64,000 bases of DNA from Pseudopontixanthobacter vadosimaris. Its GTDB lineage: Bacteria; Pseudomonadota; Alphaproteobacteria; Sphingomonadales; Sphingomonadaceae. Of this stretch, positions 8,615 through 16,822 are shown piece after piece. A program made the position numbers and the translations under genes. How positions within the stretch are numbered: position 1 is the stretch's first letter; the number at the start of each line of letters is the position of its first letter. The stretch spans positions 244,873 through 308,872 of the forward strand of contig NZ_JABASZ010000025.1 in NCBI RefSeq assembly GCF_012979275.1. Direction: 5' to 3'. The notes beneath the pieces were generated by a model. That model saw only the letters and a list, made by a program, of their open reading frames with translations. It ran no database searches and was not told where the DNA came from.

Positions 8615-9205
8615 TCAGTCCTCCACATAGAGTGCGGGTCTGATCGCGAATGTCAGAACCGGGCAGCCGCCTCCGCCTCCCCCTTCAAGTCGTGGCCATA
8701 ACTTGCTGTGATGAGTGGTCGAAGCACCATAGCTTGCGCCCTTTCCCAACGCTTTGAATATGGTCTGTAACTCGGTAGATCGGGTGATTATGACGCCCAC
8801 ATCCATGACTCTGAGATCAAACAACAAGCGAAAATTGTTGAGATCACGGTCGTAGAATGGATCTTTATTGTTCCATTCGACTTCGACACCCACCCTGCCT
8901 TTGAAGCAGTCGACGCTGTGCGTCGGTGTCTCGTACGAATTATCATCAACTTCTATCTTCGTTTCAAATTTCCGCTCAACCCAACCTTTGTCGTAGAAAG
9001 CCTTGTCAATCCTCCCCGCAATTGGGGACTTGGCTCCACCAGCCGTGGTAACTTCTGATCTGAGCAGTCTGAAATTGCGGAGTATCTGAACGATTTCTGC
9101 CCATTCTTCGGGTGCTGCCGTCTGCAAGACCCCAGTCGCGTTCCGCCACTCTTTAACGTGGTAAAGCTGTCGCAGATCTTCAGGAACAAGGTGCTCGGTT
9201 GACAT
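8615..9205 (-). CDS. BglII/BstYI-like type II restriction endonuclease
   Basis: A 196-residue protein resembling the BglII endonuclease family. The putative metal-binding site is SVDCFKGRVGVEVEW: Asp99, then Glu108-Val-Glu110, the same D-x8-E-V-(Q/E) spacing as the BglII catalytic residues Asp84, Glu93, Gln95. The preceding segment (GRIDKAFYDKGWVERKF) and the following NFRLLFDLRVMDVGVIITR fit the family's core beta-sheet. It converges on an MT-A70 methyltransferase to form a compact type II restriction-modification pair; no controller gene is visible. Glu in place of Gln at position 110 matches BstYI-type relatives rather than BglII itself, so recognition of AGATCT or RGATCY is plausible but unproven. 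Confidence 0.8.
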   Translation of the reverse strand: MSTEHLVPEDLRQLYHVKEWRNATGVLQTAAPEEWAEIVQILRNFRLLRSEVTTAGGAKSPIAGRIDKAFYDKGWVERKFETKIEVDDNSYETPTHSVDCFKGRVGVEVEWNNKDPFYDRDLNNFRLLFDLRVMDVGVIITRSTELQTIFKALGKGASYGASTTHHSKLWPRLEGGGGGGCPVLTFAIRPALYVED

Positions 9206-9255
9206 TCTCCGCCGTTACCAGAAATTGTCAAAGCCCCAAGCGATTTAGCGTCGCA

Positions 9256-9945
9256 TCACCCGCACCAGTCGATTGAACTCGGCCAGCGGTCGGACAGGCC
9301 TTCGGCGATCAGCACTTCGCCCAAATCCTGTCCATCGCGGCTGACGCGGCGGAGGAGGCGGCCGTAGCGGTCGCGGTTTTCGTCGCCGGGGTTCAGGGTC
9401 AGCGCGAAGGGCCCCTCGTTCAGCAATTCCTGCATCCGCACCGTGGCCGCTTCGCCCAGTTCGGCTTCGCGGGCGCAGCCGGGGCTGCTGATTTCAGGCG
9501 TGTCGATAGCGGCGAAGCGGATTTTCTCTCCGCCGAACCAGATCGTGTCGCCGTCCACGACGCAGTTCACCCTTTTCCCGCTGCCGCAGCGGGTGAAATT
9601 TGCCGAATGAATGTCGGCAGGCGAAGCCCCTGCAAAACCGCCTGCACCCGGCTGCTGCGCCTCGAGCCCGGCAGAAGGAGACGACCGGCTGAGCGCCGTT
9701 TCCTCCTGCGGGGGCGGAGCGCCCGGCGGCTGCGGCAGGGTGTCGGGGTCGCGCGCGCCCTGCCAGATCGTCCAGGCAATTATCGCCGCCACCAGCAGCA
9801 GCAGCGGCAGGATGCGGCGAAGCAGTCCGCCTCCCTTCCTGCCCGACTGGCCGAAGCGCGGGGTTTTCGCCGCGCCATAGTCGCGCGCAGTCGTCCAGCG
9901 CCCCTTGCGGCGGCGTTTCTTCGGAAACTTGACGATCCTGCTCAT
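9256..9945 (-). CDS. membrane-anchored thermonuclease-like (SNase) protein
   Basis: About 229 residues. The N terminus is very basic (KFPKKRRRKGR), then a single membrane helix near residues 45-60 (RRILPLLLLVAAIIAW), a proline-rich linker, and a C-terminal staphylococcal-nuclease domain. The SNase motifs are VVDGDTIW, IRFAAIDTPE, and the DRYGRLLRRV block, which contain the metal-binding Asp and the catalytic Arg/Glu positions. It is likely an envelope-bound, outward-facing nuclease. The start at 9945 (MSRIVKF) is chosen over 9957; neither has a strong ribosome binding site. It ends 50 bases after the start of the restriction endonuclease gene on the same strand. Confidence 0.85.
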   Translation of the reverse strand: MSRIVKFPKKRRRKGRWTTARDYGAAKTPRFGQSGRKGGGLLRRILPLLLLVAAIIAWTIWQGARDPDTLPQPPGAPPPQEETALSRSSPSAGLEAQQPGAGGFAGASPADIHSANFTRCGSGKRVNCVVDGDTIWFGGEKIRFAAIDTPEISSPGCAREAELGEAATVRMQELLNEGPFALTLNPGDENRDRYGRLLRRVSRDGQDLGEVLIAEGLSDRWPSSIDWCG

Positions 9946-10195
9946 CGCGGCATCCATACAGCGCGGCGGATGCTTGGCAATTCGCTATCCGCGCCTTCAG
10001 CGGAAACCCCGCGATCAATAGACGGTGGACATCTCGGCGATAGTCGCGATCACCTCGCCCCGCATGGCCCAGCCCTTGCGGGGGCCGGTATCCACCCTCG
10101 GCGCCAGCCGCCGGGGCAGCGGATCACGCTCGACATTCTCGTGCCCTCTACGGGTTAGCGGCAGGCCGACAGCACACCGACAGCACACTGGCAGC

Positions 10196-10220
10196 GGAAC
10201 CGCAACTTCACGCGGCCGTT
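10196..10220 (+). promoter_or_regulatory. EcfG-type promoter
   Basis: GGAAC (10196-10200), 16-base spacer, CGTT (10217-10220), 32 bases before the next start codon. The 250 bases before it, back to the nuclease gene, hold nothing I can support. Confidence 0.75.
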
Positions 10221-10252
10221 CAAGGTGCGATTGAAATTGGGGAGGCCGATGG

Positions 10253-10777
10253 ATGACCGATAAAGAGGATCCCGTAGCGTCGCGCGCCAAATGGATTTGG
10301 GTCGTATTGCTCGTGTTGCTGGCAATCGCGCTGGTCGCATGGTTTCTGAACCCGAATCCTGGCGCTGACGATATCGTGCCGGCCGATGCTCCCGTCACGA
10401 TGCAGGAACCACTCACCGACCCATCTACCCCCGATACCGGTCCTGCCGCAGAAACGGGAGCGGTCATGCTGGGGCAGGTGGACCGGATGATCGGCCGGAC
10501 GATCGAACTGCCCGGTGTCGCCGTCAACCGCGTGGTGGGGGACGAGGCCTTCACCATCGGCACCGGCACAGCGGAAACGCTGGTGATGTTCGATGAAACG
10601 CGCACACCCGCCATGGCGCGCGAAGGGATGAAGGACATCGCTCCCGGCAGCCGCGTGACCGTGACCGGCACCGTGCGCTCGCTCGACGGGATGGAACTGC
10701 CCGACAGCATAAGCAACGACCTCGCCACCGGCGAACAGGTCTATATCGCGGCCGGCAATGTCGCGACGATGAAGTGA
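10253..10777 (+). CDS. single-pass membrane protein with small periplasmic domain
   Basis: A 174-residue protein with an N-terminal membrane anchor (about residues 14-32, [18 protein letters not shown]), a proline/acid-rich linker to about residue 65, and a compact C-terminal domain of about 100 residues. The pattern [27 protein letters not shown] followed by SRVTVTGTV resembles an OB-fold/BOF-like beta-barrel, but this is only suggestive. An EcfG-type promoter directly upstream marks it as a probable general stress gene. ATG at 10253 follows GGGGAGGCCG. Confidence 0.65.
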   Translation: MTDKEDPVASRAKWIWVVLLVLLAIALVAWFLNPNPGADDIVPADAPVTMQEPLTDPSTPDTGPAAETGAVMLGQVDRMIGRTIELPGVAVNRVVGDEAFTIGTGTAETLVMFDETRTPAMAREGMKDIAPGSRVTVTGTVRSLDGMELPDSISNDLATGEQVYIAAGNVATMK

Positions 10778-10862
10778 AGCAGCTTCCCGTAAGGCGCAGC
10801 AACCGCTAGGCGGCAGGGCGGCGGGCAGTCCTGCCCGGAACGAGGCTGGCGAAGGGGCGGCA

Positions 10863-11762
10863 ATGGCGAATTCGGAAGATCGCAGATTTCTTGCCAAGGC
10901 GGAAACGCTGATCGAGGCGCTGCCCTATTTCCAGCGCTATGCCGGGCGGACGTTCGTCGTGAAATATGGCGGTCATGCCATGGGCGACGAGGGCGCCGCG
11001 CGCGATTTCGCCGAAGATATCGTGCTGCTGAAGGCGGTCGGCATCAACCCCGTCGTCGTGCATGGCGGCGGGCCGCAGATCGGGGCCATGCTGAAGAAGC
11101 TGGGCGTCGAATCCCGCTTCGTCGACGGGTTGCGCGTCACCGACCGGCAGACGGCGGAGATTGCCGAGATGGTCCTGTCGGGCGCGATCAACAAGCAATT
11201 GGTCGGCTGGATCGCCAATGCGGGCGGCACCGCCATCGGCATCAGCGGCAAGGACGGCAATCTGGTTACCGCGACCCGGATCGAGCGCAAGACGCGTGAC
11301 CCCGACAGCAATATCGAGAAGGCGGTCGACCTCGGCTTCGTGGGCGAACCGACCCGCATCGACACGACGATCATCGACACCGTGAGTGCGGCGGGCATGA
11401 TCCCCGTCATCGCGCCGATCGGTTCGGGCGACGATGGCGAAACGTACAATATCAACGCCGATACCATGGCGGGCGCGGTCGCCGCAGCCCTGGGCGCGGC
11501 CCGCCTGTTCCTGCTGACCGATGTGGCGGGGGTGCTGGACGCAGAAGGCGAGCTGATCACGGACCTCACGCCCTCTGCCATCGCGGCCCTGAGCGAGCGC
11601 GGCACGATCAGCGGCGGCATGATCCCCAAGCTGGAAACCTGTGTCGCCGCCGTGGAATCGGGCTGCGATGCGGCGGTGGTCCTCGACGGCAGGGTATCCC
11701 ACGCCATGCTGCTGGAATTCTTTACCTCGCGCGGGGCGGGAACCTTGATAAGGGCGGATTGA
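10863..11762 (+). CDS. argB: acetylglutamate kinase
   Basis: Second enzyme of arginine biosynthesis, phosphorylating N-acetylglutamate; 299 residues, typical for the arginine-regulated type. Amino-acid-kinase signatures are present in order: [11 protein letters not shown] at the ATP site, [10 protein letters not shown] for acetylglutamate, then [18 protein letters not shown] and [10 protein letters not shown] near the nucleotide site, and [12 protein letters not shown]. The N-terminal helix preceding the core ([20 protein letters not shown]) is the extension linked to hexamer formation and arginine inhibition. A small lipoprotein gene follows 4 bases later and is likely co-transcribed. Confidence 0.97.
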   Translation: MANSEDRRFLAKAETLIEALPYFQRYAGRTFVVKYGGHAMGDEGAARDFAEDIVLLKAVGINPVVVHGGGPQIGAMLKKLGVESRFVDGLRVTDRQTAEIAEMVLSGAINKQLVGWIANAGGTAIGISGKDGNLVTATRIERKTRDPDSNIEKAVDLGFVGEPTRIDTTIIDTVSAAGMIPVIAPIGSGDDGETYNINADTMAGAVAAALGAARLFLLTDVAGVLDAEGELITDLTPSAIAALSERGTISGGMIPKLETCVAAVESGCDAAVVLDGRVSHAMLLEFFTSRGAGTLIRAD

Positions 11763-11766
11763 AACG

Positions 11767-12282
11767 ATGCGAGTGCTGTCACCTTTAGCCCTTGTCCTCC
11801 TGGCCGCTCTTCCGGCCTGCGGAGCGTCGGATGCGCCTGCCGCACCAGCGGATCGCGAGATGTTCGCTGCCGGCGAGGGCGATCTGAACAGCCGCGATTG
11901 CGGCGACGTGCTGGCCTATTATGCCGCGGCCATAGACGCGAAGCGGTTCGACCGGGCGGCGCGGGTATGGGGCAGCAGCCGGGGCGTGAGTGCCGGTCAG
12001 CTCAGGAAACTTCACGAGGGCTGGGGCCACCCGATACTCGAAGTGGGCGATCTGCGGATGGAAGGGGCGGCGGGCACTACCTATTGCGAGGCGCGGGTCA
12101 CCTTGCTGTTCGAGGGAGCAACTGCCGACAAGGATGTCGTCAGCGCCCCGCGGCGCGGAACGATCACGCTGGTGCGCGCCGATGACGTACCGGGCGCAAC
12201 GCCCGAACAATTGCGCTGGACCATCCGCGAAAGCACCCTGCTCGAACCCATGGAGCGCGTCGGCGAGAACAGCCCGGCCTGA
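11767..12282 (+). CDS. putative lipoprotein
   Basis: A 171-residue protein with a lipoprotein signal peptide (LLAALPAC, Cys18 lipidated). The mature part contains NSRDCGDVLAYYAAAIDAKRFDRAARVW, a short helical segment reminiscent of SnoaL/TPR-like small domains, and a predicted beta-rich C-terminal half. No named family is recognised. It begins 4 bases after argB and is probably expressed with it; a metabolic link to arginine synthesis is not implied by its sequence. Confidence 0.75.
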   Translation: MRVLSPLALVLLAALPACGASDAPAAPADREMFAAGEGDLNSRDCGDVLAYYAAAIDAKRFDRAARVWGSSRGVSAGQLRKLHEGWGHPILEVGDLRMEGAAGTTYCEARVTLLFEGATADKDVVSAPRRGTITLVRADDVPGATPEQLRWTIRESTLLEPMERVGENSPA

Positions 12283-12378
12283 TAGCGGATTATGCGGTTG
12301 ATAGCGGGGCGCGGCCTCCTGTAGAAGGCGGCCCGAACCTGCCCGCCCTTTCCATTCTCGCATCAAGGTATCCGCCCC

Positions 12379-12672
12379 GTGTTTCTGATTACCCTGCTCC
12401 AGATCGTCGAATTGCTGACCAGCGTCCTGTTGATGCTGATCATCGTCCAGTTCGTCATCGGCCTGCTGTTCGCCTTCAATGTCGTGAACCAGTCAAACCA
12501 GTTCGCCGCCACGGTCTATAATTCGATCAACACGCTGCTGGAGCCGGTGCTGGCGCCGATCCGGCGTATCCTGCCGCGAACGGGGGCCATCGATTTCAGC
12601 CCGCTGGTTCTCATCATCATCCTGCAACTGGTGGAAATCGTCCTGCGCAATGTCGCCGTGGCGGCGGCATGA
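12379..12672 (+). CDS. YggT family membrane protein
   Basis: A 97-residue integral membrane protein with two long hydrophobic segments separated by the conserved loop [27 protein letters not shown], the hallmark of YggT proteins, which are associated with osmotic tolerance, membrane organisation and cell division in different bacteria. Start is GTG at 12379. Its last codons overlap the folD start (ATGA), so the two are translationally coupled. Confidence 0.9.
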   Translation: MFLITLLQIVELLTSVLLMLIIVQFVIGLLFAFNVVNQSNQFAATVYNSINTLLEPVLAPIRRILPRTGAIDFSPLVLIIILQLVEIVLRNVAVAAA

Positions 12673-13565
12673 CCGCGCAGATCATCGACGGTAAGGCATT
12701 CGCTGGAAAGCTGCGGGACAAAATCGGCAGGGTCGCCGCGGAGTTTGAAAGCGAGGCGGGGCGAAAGGCGGGTCTCGCGGTCGTTCTGGTCGGCTCCGAT
12801 GCGGCGAGCGAGGTTTACGTGCGCGCCAAGGGGCGGGCGACCGTCGCGGCGAACATGGCGAGTTTCCAGCATCGACTGCCCGCCGATATCGCCCAGGCCG
12901 ATCTGCTGGCGCTGCTGGAGCGGCTGAACGGCGACCCGGCCGTCGACGGCATCCTCGTGCAATTGCCCTTGCCGGGAGAGCTGGACGAACAGGCGATCAT
13001 CGCCGCGATTTCGCCAGACAAGGACGTGGACGGGTTCCATGTCACCAATGCCGGGCGTCTCGCCGTCGGACAGGAAGGGTTCGTTCCCTGCACGCCGCTC
13101 GGCTGCATGATGATGCTGACCGACCGGATGGGCGATCTGTCGGGCAAGAGTGCCGTAGTCGTCGGACGGTCCAACATCGTCGGCAAGCCGATGGCGCAAT
13201 TGCTGCTCGACGCCAATGCGACTGTGACCATAGCGCATAGTCGCACGAAGGATCTGGCGGATGTGGTGCGCGGGGCGGATATAGTGGTGGCAGCGGTGGG
13301 CCGGCCCGAAATGATCAGGGGCGACTGGATCAAGCCCGGCGCTACGATCATCGATGTCGGGATCAATCGCCTGCCGCCTGAAAATGGTGCGGAGAAGGGC
13401 CGGCTGGTCGGTGATGTCGCCTTCGCTGAAGCGGCGGAACACGCGGCTGCCATCACCCCCGTTCCGGGCGGGGTGGGCCCGATGACGATAGCGGTGCTGC
13501 TGCGGAACACGCTGGTGGCCGCCTATCGCAACGAGGGTTTGACCCTTCCCGAAAACGCGCTGTGA
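12669..13565 (+). CDS. folD: bifunctional methylenetetrahydrofolate dehydrogenase/cyclohydrolase
   Basis: 298-residue FolD, interconverting methylene-, methenyl- and formyl-tetrahydrofolate. Motifs: [17 protein letters not shown] with the catalytic Lys within the YVxxK pattern, [20 protein letters not shown], the NADP site [21 protein letters not shown], and the closing [15 protein letters not shown]. It overlaps yggT upstream by 4 bases and the next gene downstream by 4 bases, so it lies in a tightly packed operon with yggT, a lipoprotein-like gene and a marC-type gene. Confidence 0.97.
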   Translation: MTAQIIDGKAFAGKLRDKIGRVAAEFESEAGRKAGLAVVLVGSDAASEVYVRAKGRATVAANMASFQHRLPADIAQADLLALLERLNGDPAVDGILVQLPLPGELDEQAIIAAISPDKDVDGFHVTNAGRLAVGQEGFVPCTPLGCMMMLTDRMGDLSGKSAVVVGRSNIVGKPMAQLLLDANATVTIAHSRTKDLADVVRGADIVVAAVGRPEMIRGDWIKPGATIIDVGINRLPPENGAEKGRLVGDVAFAEAAEHAAAITPVPGGVGPMTIAVLLRNTLVAAYRNEGLTLPENAL

Positions 13566-14197
13566 GGCGGGGCGATATCACTCGTCGCGCCATTCTAGCA
13601 TCGGCGGGGGCGATGCTGGCGACGCTTGCACTCAGCGCCTGCGCTGCGGGCGGCGATCCGCGCGACCGTTTGCGTGCCGTGGCCAAGCCCGGTGAAGTGG
13701 TGGCGGCGGAACTGGCCATGGCCCGCGCCATGCGCGAGGATGGGTCGCTGGAAGGTGCGACGGATTTCGCGGCTTCGGGCGTCGCAGCGGCGCAAATCGC
13801 GGCAAACGCGCCGCGCGTCGCCAGATCGCAGCCGCGCCTGATCCTGGCAAGCTGCGACGGAACGCTGTCCGTCGCGAAAGGCGAATGGCAGGGCGCAGAC
13901 GGCGGTTCCGGCACCTACGACACGGTGTGGCAGCGCCAGTCGAATGGCAATTATCGCTGGGTCATGCGTCTCTTCCAAATTGGAATCCCGTTTGCCGAGC
14001 CGGACGATTTCATCGCCACGCGCGTCGCCTCCTGCGACAATCTCGCCGCGATACCGTCTCGCATTGCAGGAGCGGGTGCGGGCGCATCGAGCGACGGAAC
14101 CCTGCGCTGGCGCTCGTCCGCTACTGCCGATGGAACCGCGAAGATCTCGGTCGAAATGTGGGATGGTGCGACATTCGAGAAAGCGGAGCAGCCCTGA
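13562..14197 (+). CDS. secreted or lipoprotein-like hypothetical protein
   Basis: 211 residues. GTG start at 13562 overlaps the folD stop. The N terminus reads [18 protein letters not shown] and ends in LSAC, so it could be a Tat-like signal (two arginines before the hydrophobic stretch) with a lipobox at Cys27. The mature protein has a conserved-looking [20 protein letters not shown] segment and ends near WDGATFEKA. No domain is recognised. It overlaps the following marC-type gene (TGATG), so it is co-translated within the folD operon. Confidence 0.75.
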   Translation: MRRGDITRRAILASAGAMLATLALSACAAGGDPRDRLRAVAKPGEVVAAELAMARAMREDGSLEGATDFAASGVAAAQIAANAPRVARSQPRLILASCDGTLSVAKGEWQGADGGSGTYDTVWQRQSNGNYRWVMRLFQIGIPFAEPDDFIATRVASCDNLAAIPSRIAGAGAGASSDGTLRWRSSATADGTAKISVEMWDGATFEKAEQP

Positions 14198-14817
14198 TGA
14201 TCGAATTGTTCATTTCGGCTTTCGTTACGCTGTTCGTCGTCATCGACCCGCCCGGCTGCGCGCCGATCTATGCGGGCCTGACCGCCGATGCGACGACGCA
14301 GCAGCGCCGCAACATGGCGACCCGCGCCGTCGGCATCGCCGCGATCATCCTCGTCCTTTTCGCGCTGTTCGGCGAGGAATTGCTGAACGCCTTGCATATC
14401 GAGCTCGATTCCTTCCGCATCGCAGGCGGGATCATGCTGTTCGTCATTGCGCTGGAGATGGTGTTCGAAAAACGCACGCAGCGGCGCGAGGAGCGGGCGG
14501 AACAGGTGCTGGCGGACGAGGTGGAGGACGTCTCCGTCTTCCCCATGGCGATGCCGATGCTGGCCGGGCCCGGCGCGATCGCCACCATCATGCTGCTGAC
14601 CAGTTCCGACAGCGATCCGCTGGCGACGGTAGTCGTGCTGGGTGCGCTTGCGCTGGTGCTGGTGCTGACGCTGGCGGCGTTGATCGCGGCAGGGCCGTTG
14701 ATGCGGCTGCTGGGCGACAAGGTGGAAGCGGCGATCACTCGCCTGCTGGGCGTCCTGCTGGCCGCATTGGCCGCACAATATGTGATCGACGGGTTGCGGG
14801 CCAGCTTCGATATCTGA
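14197..14817 (+). CDS. MarC family integral membrane protein
   Basis: 206 residues with six predicted membrane helices. MarC signatures: FVTLFVVIDPPGCAPIYAGLT in the first helix pair, SFRIAGGIMLFVIALEM in the middle, and FPMAMPMLAGPGAIATIM in the second half. The family is widespread, resembles small amino-acid exporters, and is not itself an antibiotic-resistance pump despite its name. It is the last gene of the yggT-folD cluster; the frame extends upstream of the start but the ATG overlapping the previous stop is the natural choice. Confidence 0.88.
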   Translation: MIELFISAFVTLFVVIDPPGCAPIYAGLTADATTQQRRNMATRAVGIAAIILVLFALFGEELLNALHIELDSFRIAGGIMLFVIALEMVFEKRTQRREERAEQVLADEVEDVSVFPMAMPMLAGPGAIATIMLLTSSDSDPLATVVVLGALALVLVLTLAALIAAGPLMRLLGDKVEAAITRLLGVLLAALAAQYVIDGLRASFDI

Positions 14818-14837
14818 CCGCGTAATGCGGGCGGTTC

Positions 14838-15449
14838 TTACTGCAGGGTCACCCGGTCGCTGTCGCCATCGCGGCGGGCGAAGAACTGCATCAGCTGCAC
14901 CAGCAACTCGCAGCGCTGCGACAGGTCATCCGCTTCCAGCAAGGCCTGCTTGGCGGCGGCATCGAAGGGGGCGATCTGCGAAACACCGTTGATCAGCGAA
15001 GCATCGTCCAGCCGCTCGACCGAATCCCAGTCCACGCTGTAACCCTGCGCATCGGCGAAGCGGCGGGCCTCCTGCTCGAAACCCGCACGTTCCACGCTGC
15101 TCAGCGTTTCCTCTCCGCTGTCCTCGATCAATTCCGCCTCGACCTGGCGGAACGCTGTCGTCACCTCCAACTCGCGGATCAGGCGAAATCGTTGTTCGCC
15201 CTCCAGCACCACATTGAAGCGGCCATCGTCCAGCGCCTCGACATCTCCGATCCGGCCGACGCAGCCGATGTCGAACAGCCGGGCATTGTCGCCGCCGCCA
15301 CGCGGCTGGATCATGGCGATCCGCCGGTCGCGCGCCAGGGCGTCGCTGACCAGCGCACGGTAGCGCGGCTCGAAGATATGCAGCGGCATCTGCAGATCGG
15401 GGAACAGGATCGCGCCCGTCAGCGGGAAGATGGAGAGGCGGCGGGCCAA
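14838..15449 (-). CDS. LON N-terminal (substrate-binding) domain protein
   Basis: A 203-residue stand-alone LON substrate-binding domain without the protease or ATPase parts. Family motifs: LSIFPLTGAILFPDLQMPLHIFEPRYRALV at the N terminus and GCVGRIGDVEALDDGRFNVVLEGEQRFRL in the middle. No ATG fits; the TTG at 15449 (encoding the residue before ARRLSIFP) is the likely start. It begins 4 bases after the stop of the thioredoxin-TPR gene, so the two are coupled. Such proteins are presumed protein-quality-control factors; the link to a co-chaperone supports this. Confidence 0.85.
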   Translation of the reverse strand: MARRLSIFPLTGAILFPDLQMPLHIFEPRYRALVSDALARDRRIAMIQPRGGGDNARLFDIGCVGRIGDVEALDDGRFNVVLEGEQRFRLIRELEVTTAFRQVEAELIEDSGEETLSSVERAGFEQEARRFADAQGYSVDWDSVERLDDASLINGVSQIAPFDAAAKQALLEADDLSQRCELLVQLMQFFARRDGDSDRVTLQ

Positions 15450-15453
15450 TATC

Positions 15454-16425
15454 CTATCCGAACAGCAGGCGCGACAGCCTGCGCCGGGTTGCGACCGCCC
15501 AAGGGTCTTCAAGCCCGGTTGCTTCGAAGAACTGCAACAGCTTGGCGCGCGCTGCGCCCTCGTTCCATTCGGGGTCACGCTCGACCACACCGAGGAGCGC
15601 ATCGGCCGCATCGTCGCGGTCTCCCGCAGCGAAGGCGGCTTCTGCAAAGGCCATCTGCGCATCATTGTCGGCGGGCCGTTCCGCTGCGGCCTGTCGCAGC
15701 GCCTGCAACTCCCCGTCATCCACCTGCGTGCCCGCCAGCGAGAGCGCTGTCCGCGCCTGCGCGATCAGCGGGTCGTCGGACAGGGTGTCGGGCACGGCGG
15801 CGATGGCCAGTTCGGCTTCCGGCACCCGGCCAGCAGCCACCAATGCGCGGACGAGGCCCGCATGGGCGGCGGCATTGTCCGGCGCCATCTGCGTGACCTG
15901 CCCGAAGATACCCGCCGCACGTTCCGCGTCGCCGGAGGCCAGCACCTCCTCGCCCATGGTGACGAACTGCGTCACGTCCTGCTGCTGGCCGCCATCCTGC
16001 TGCGGCCCGCCGCCTTCGATCGGCAATTGCGCGAGGATCTGGTCGAGCGTCTGCTTCAATTGCGATTCGGTGCGCGCCTGCGTCAGATCGGCAACCGGCT
16101 GGCCCTGGAACATCGCATAGACGGTGGGGATCGACTTCACCTGGAACTGGCTGGCGATGAACTGTTCCTCATCGACATTCAGCTTGCGAAGGACGACGCC
16201 CTTGTCGGCATATTCGGCCGCGACCTTTTCCAGAACCGGGGTCAGCGCCTTGCACGGCCCGCACCATTCCGCCCAGAAGTCGAGGATCACCAGACTGTTC
16301 ATCGAGGGATCGACGACGTCCTTCTTGAACCGGTCCACGGCTTTCTGTTCGTCGATATTCAGGCCCATGCTCGCCAAGGCGTACTCCCGTTGCTGCTGCT
16401 TCTCAGAAATGTCGTTCGCACGCAT
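15454..16425 (-). CDS. thioredoxin-TPR co-chaperone, YbbN/CnoX-like
   Basis: About 323 residues. An N-terminal thioredoxin domain carries the full WCGPC active site (DFWAEWCGPCKALTPVL) and the cis-proline motif SIPTVYAM, followed by a C-terminal helical region with tetratricopeptide-like repeats (ASGDAERAAGIFGQV, ALVAAGRVPEAELAI, AFAAGDRDDAADAL). YbbN/CnoX proteins protect substrates from oxidation and hand them to chaperones. Unlike E. coli CnoX, which lacks a full CxxC, this one keeps it. The start is uncertain: ATG at 16425 or 16368. It is coupled with a LON-domain gene. Confidence 0.88.
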   Translation of the reverse strand: MRANDISEKQQQREYALASMGLNIDEQKAVDRFKKDVVDPSMNSLVILDFWAEWCGPCKALTPVLEKVAAEYADKGVVLRKLNVDEEQFIASQFQVKSIPTVYAMFQGQPVADLTQARTESQLKQTLDQILAQLPIEGGGPQQDGGQQQDVTQFVTMGEEVLASGDAERAAGIFGQVTQMAPDNAAAHAGLVRALVAAGRVPEAELAIAAVPDTLSDDPLIAQARTALSLAGTQVDDGELQALRQAAAERPADNDAQMAFAEAAFAAGDRDDAADALLGVVERDPEWNEGAARAKLLQFFEATGLEDPWAVATRRRLSRLLFG

Positions 16426-16591
16426 GTGGGTATTTGCGCCGGATTGTGAAGAGCAAAGCAGCGTCCGCCACCCATTTGCAGCTTCCTGACAATTCCCCGC
16501 AAAATTCGCTTGCCGCATCGCGGAGGCGCTGCTAATCGGCCGCTTCCCCACCGGGCTGCGGCAATCGCCGTGATACCGGGAGCGTCAGTGA

Positions 16592-16666
16592 GCGGGCGTA
16601 GCTCAGGGGTAGAGCACAACCTTGCCAAGGTTGGGGTCGGGCGTTCGAATCGCCTCGCCCGCTCCA
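16592..16666 (+). tRNA. tRNA-Gly (GCC)
   Basis: Cloverleaf is complete: acceptor GCGGGCG pairs with CGCCCGC, D-arm GCTC/GAGC, anticodon stem CAACC/GGTTG with loop TTGCCAA (anticodon GCC, glycine), T-loop TTCGAAT, and an encoded CCA. No integrase lies beside it. Confidence 0.95.
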
Positions 16667-16822
16667 TTTCCTCCATGTCATCTCGGCCTTTCGGGCTACC
16701 ACCTGCCCTGTCGGACGGCACGGCTTTGTGCCTGATGCGCCATCTTTGCCTTCCCCTCGCTTAATTGCACCCGGTGGCCGAAATGGTCTTGCAAGGGCCG
16801 CCACCTTCTCTAGTGGAGAGAT

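Noticed and set aside
10015..10728. Long minus-strand open frame, with the protein-like C-terminal end RGEVIATIAEMSTVY, opposite a membrane-protein gene
   Set aside because: Most of the frame overlaps a well-supported gene on the other strand, and no start codon with a ribosome site lies near the plausible 40-residue tail.
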